From positions 496,001 through 560,000 of the forward strand of contig JAYXKI010000002.1 in assembly GCA_037892935.1 (NCBI GenBank): a DNA stretch of 64,000 nt, written 5' to 3'. Shown piece after piece: positions 63,377 to 64,000 of this stretch. Both the position numbers and the translations under genes were made by a program. Positions within the stretch are counted from its first letter, which is position 1; each line of letters starts with the position of its first letter. The notes under the pieces are model-generated. The model did no database searches and had not been told where the DNA came from. It saw only the letters and a list, made by a program, of their open reading frames with translations. Source of the stretch: Phlebopus portentosus (lineage: Eukaryota; Basidiomycota; Agaricomycetes; Boletales; Boletinellaceae).

Positions 63377-63695
63377 CGAAATACAGATCGTTCCTCACGG
63401 TGCCGCTTGCAATACGTCGTCACAATGAATATCCTTATTCGCATTTTATACTCCCTCAGACCTCATCTATCACGCTAATCGATCACGCTTCTCGTTTTTC
63501 ATTTTACTGTTACAGACCTGGTTATCACACTTTCTCCATCGCTTTGGCTCGCATGCTTTGGATATTGTATTTAAGCGCTCAAACCGCTTGTATGTTTTAG
63601 TGTACTGTCACGAACTAATATTAAACAGAGATTTTACTCTTTCCCCGACCACCTGTTGCAGCGAAAAGGAGAGTTCGTTCATTCATCAAGCGCGT
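63377..63695. other. Convergent intergenic region after MOT1
   Basis: 3' flanks of MOT1 (+) and of the membrane protein gene (-). A last short exon of the latter could lie near 63650, where a CAACAG acceptor occurs, but I cannot confirm it. Confidence 0.4.
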
Positions 63696-64000
63696 TCATT
63701 TAGTTAGAACAGTATATATGGTCCTCCGGGTCTTTGCGGAGTCTTGGAACGTAAGATGTGCCGACGCAACCGAGGAGAGAGAATATAAATAACAGTCCAG
63801 TTCCACACCGACAAGAATACCCGCGATAGCTCCGATACTCATCGATCTTGAGCTCTGTGGGGAGTCCGGCGGGTCGGCTGTGTCGTTCGACGTGCTACCA
63901 GCAGCATCAACTGGTTGGGACACTGAGCCGGAGACAGTGGAGGATTGGTTAAGACATGAACTATCTGACCCGGCTTGAACGAAGAAGGACGAGGATTGGG
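63696..64000 (-). CDS. 3' end of a Ser/Thr-rich membrane protein, cut by the window edge
   Basis: The frame is open from the right edge: SSSFFVQAGSDSSCLNQSST, VSGSVSQPVDAAGSTSNDTA, then SPQSSRSMSIGAIAGILVGV. This looks like a mucin-like stalk running into a membrane helix that starts IGAIAGILVGV, as in many fungal Ser-rich surface proteins. After it the frame continues without a convincing hydrophobic core, so an intron probably begins at GTCG-gtgtgg and the printed stop at 63696 may not be the real one. Function unknown; cell-surface sensor or adhesin-like is a guess. Confidence 0.5.
   Translation of the reverse strand, partial: QSSSFFVQAGSDSSCLNQSSTVSGSVSQPVDAAGSTSNDTADPPDSPQSSRSMSIGAIAGILVGVELDCYLYSLSSVASAHLTFQDSAKTRRTIYTVLTK

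Overview
The window looks like nuclear DNA from a filamentous basidiomycete, most likely an Agaricomycete. Genes lie on both strands, have many short GT-AG introns (mostly about 45-60 nt), and encode typical eukaryotic proteins (PAN2, NOT4, MOT1, TSR3, SDH1, SPF45). Several others are fungal or mushroom-type: a GDSL esterase, a GPI-anchored tandem cupredoxin protein and a T5orf172 protein. I saw no bacterial operons, rRNA, CRISPR array, phage or virus. All gene models below were joined by hand from splice signals and reading phase, so exon edges are proposals.

Left part (1-17.7 kb): a secreted GDSL esterase (+), a GPI-anchored two-domain cupredoxin protein (-), a T5orf172/GIY-YIG-like protein (-), the ribosome biogenesis factor LCP5 (+, with a frameshift), a DUF7330-like protein (-), a small spliced gene of unknown function (-), a 631-residue helical protein of unknown function (+), DLT1 (+), a possible 74-residue spliced gene (-) and a long disordered Ser-rich protein (-).

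Middle (17.7-28.9 kb): a gene-poor stretch. The only well supported gene is a small dual-specificity phosphatase at 26.6-27.3 kb. The remainder holds short uninformative ORFs, a perfect 17-bp inverted repeat about 580 bp apart, and one TATA box next to a micro-ORF.

Right part (28.9-64 kb): dense housekeeping genes. In order: SDH1 (-), a TBC Rab-GAP (-), PAN2 (+), CIA2/MIP18 (-), PDCD5 (+), NOT4 (+), an unknown membrane-anchored protein (+), DCN1 (-), SPF45 (+), mitochondrial ribosomal protein mL41 (-), TSR3 (+), a JmjC protein (-), MOT1/BTAF1 (+), and the 3' end of a Ser/Thr-rich membrane protein (-) cut by the right edge. Several pairs are head to head with 130-215 bp between start codons (TBC/PAN2, CIA2/PDCD5, mL41/TSR3, JmjC/MOT1), which suggests shared bidirectional promoters.

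Functionally the right half mixes mRNA deadenylation and decay (PAN2, NOT4), splicing (SPF45), transcription and chromatin (MOT1, JmjC), ribosome biogenesis (TSR3, mL41, with LCP5 further left), neddylation (DCN1), Fe-S and respiration (CIA2, SDH1) and vesicle traffic (TBC). These are mostly independent housekeeping functions; I see no biosynthetic cluster or defence system. The best candidates for something undescribed are the gene-poor stretch, the two small spliced genes and the orphan helical protein.
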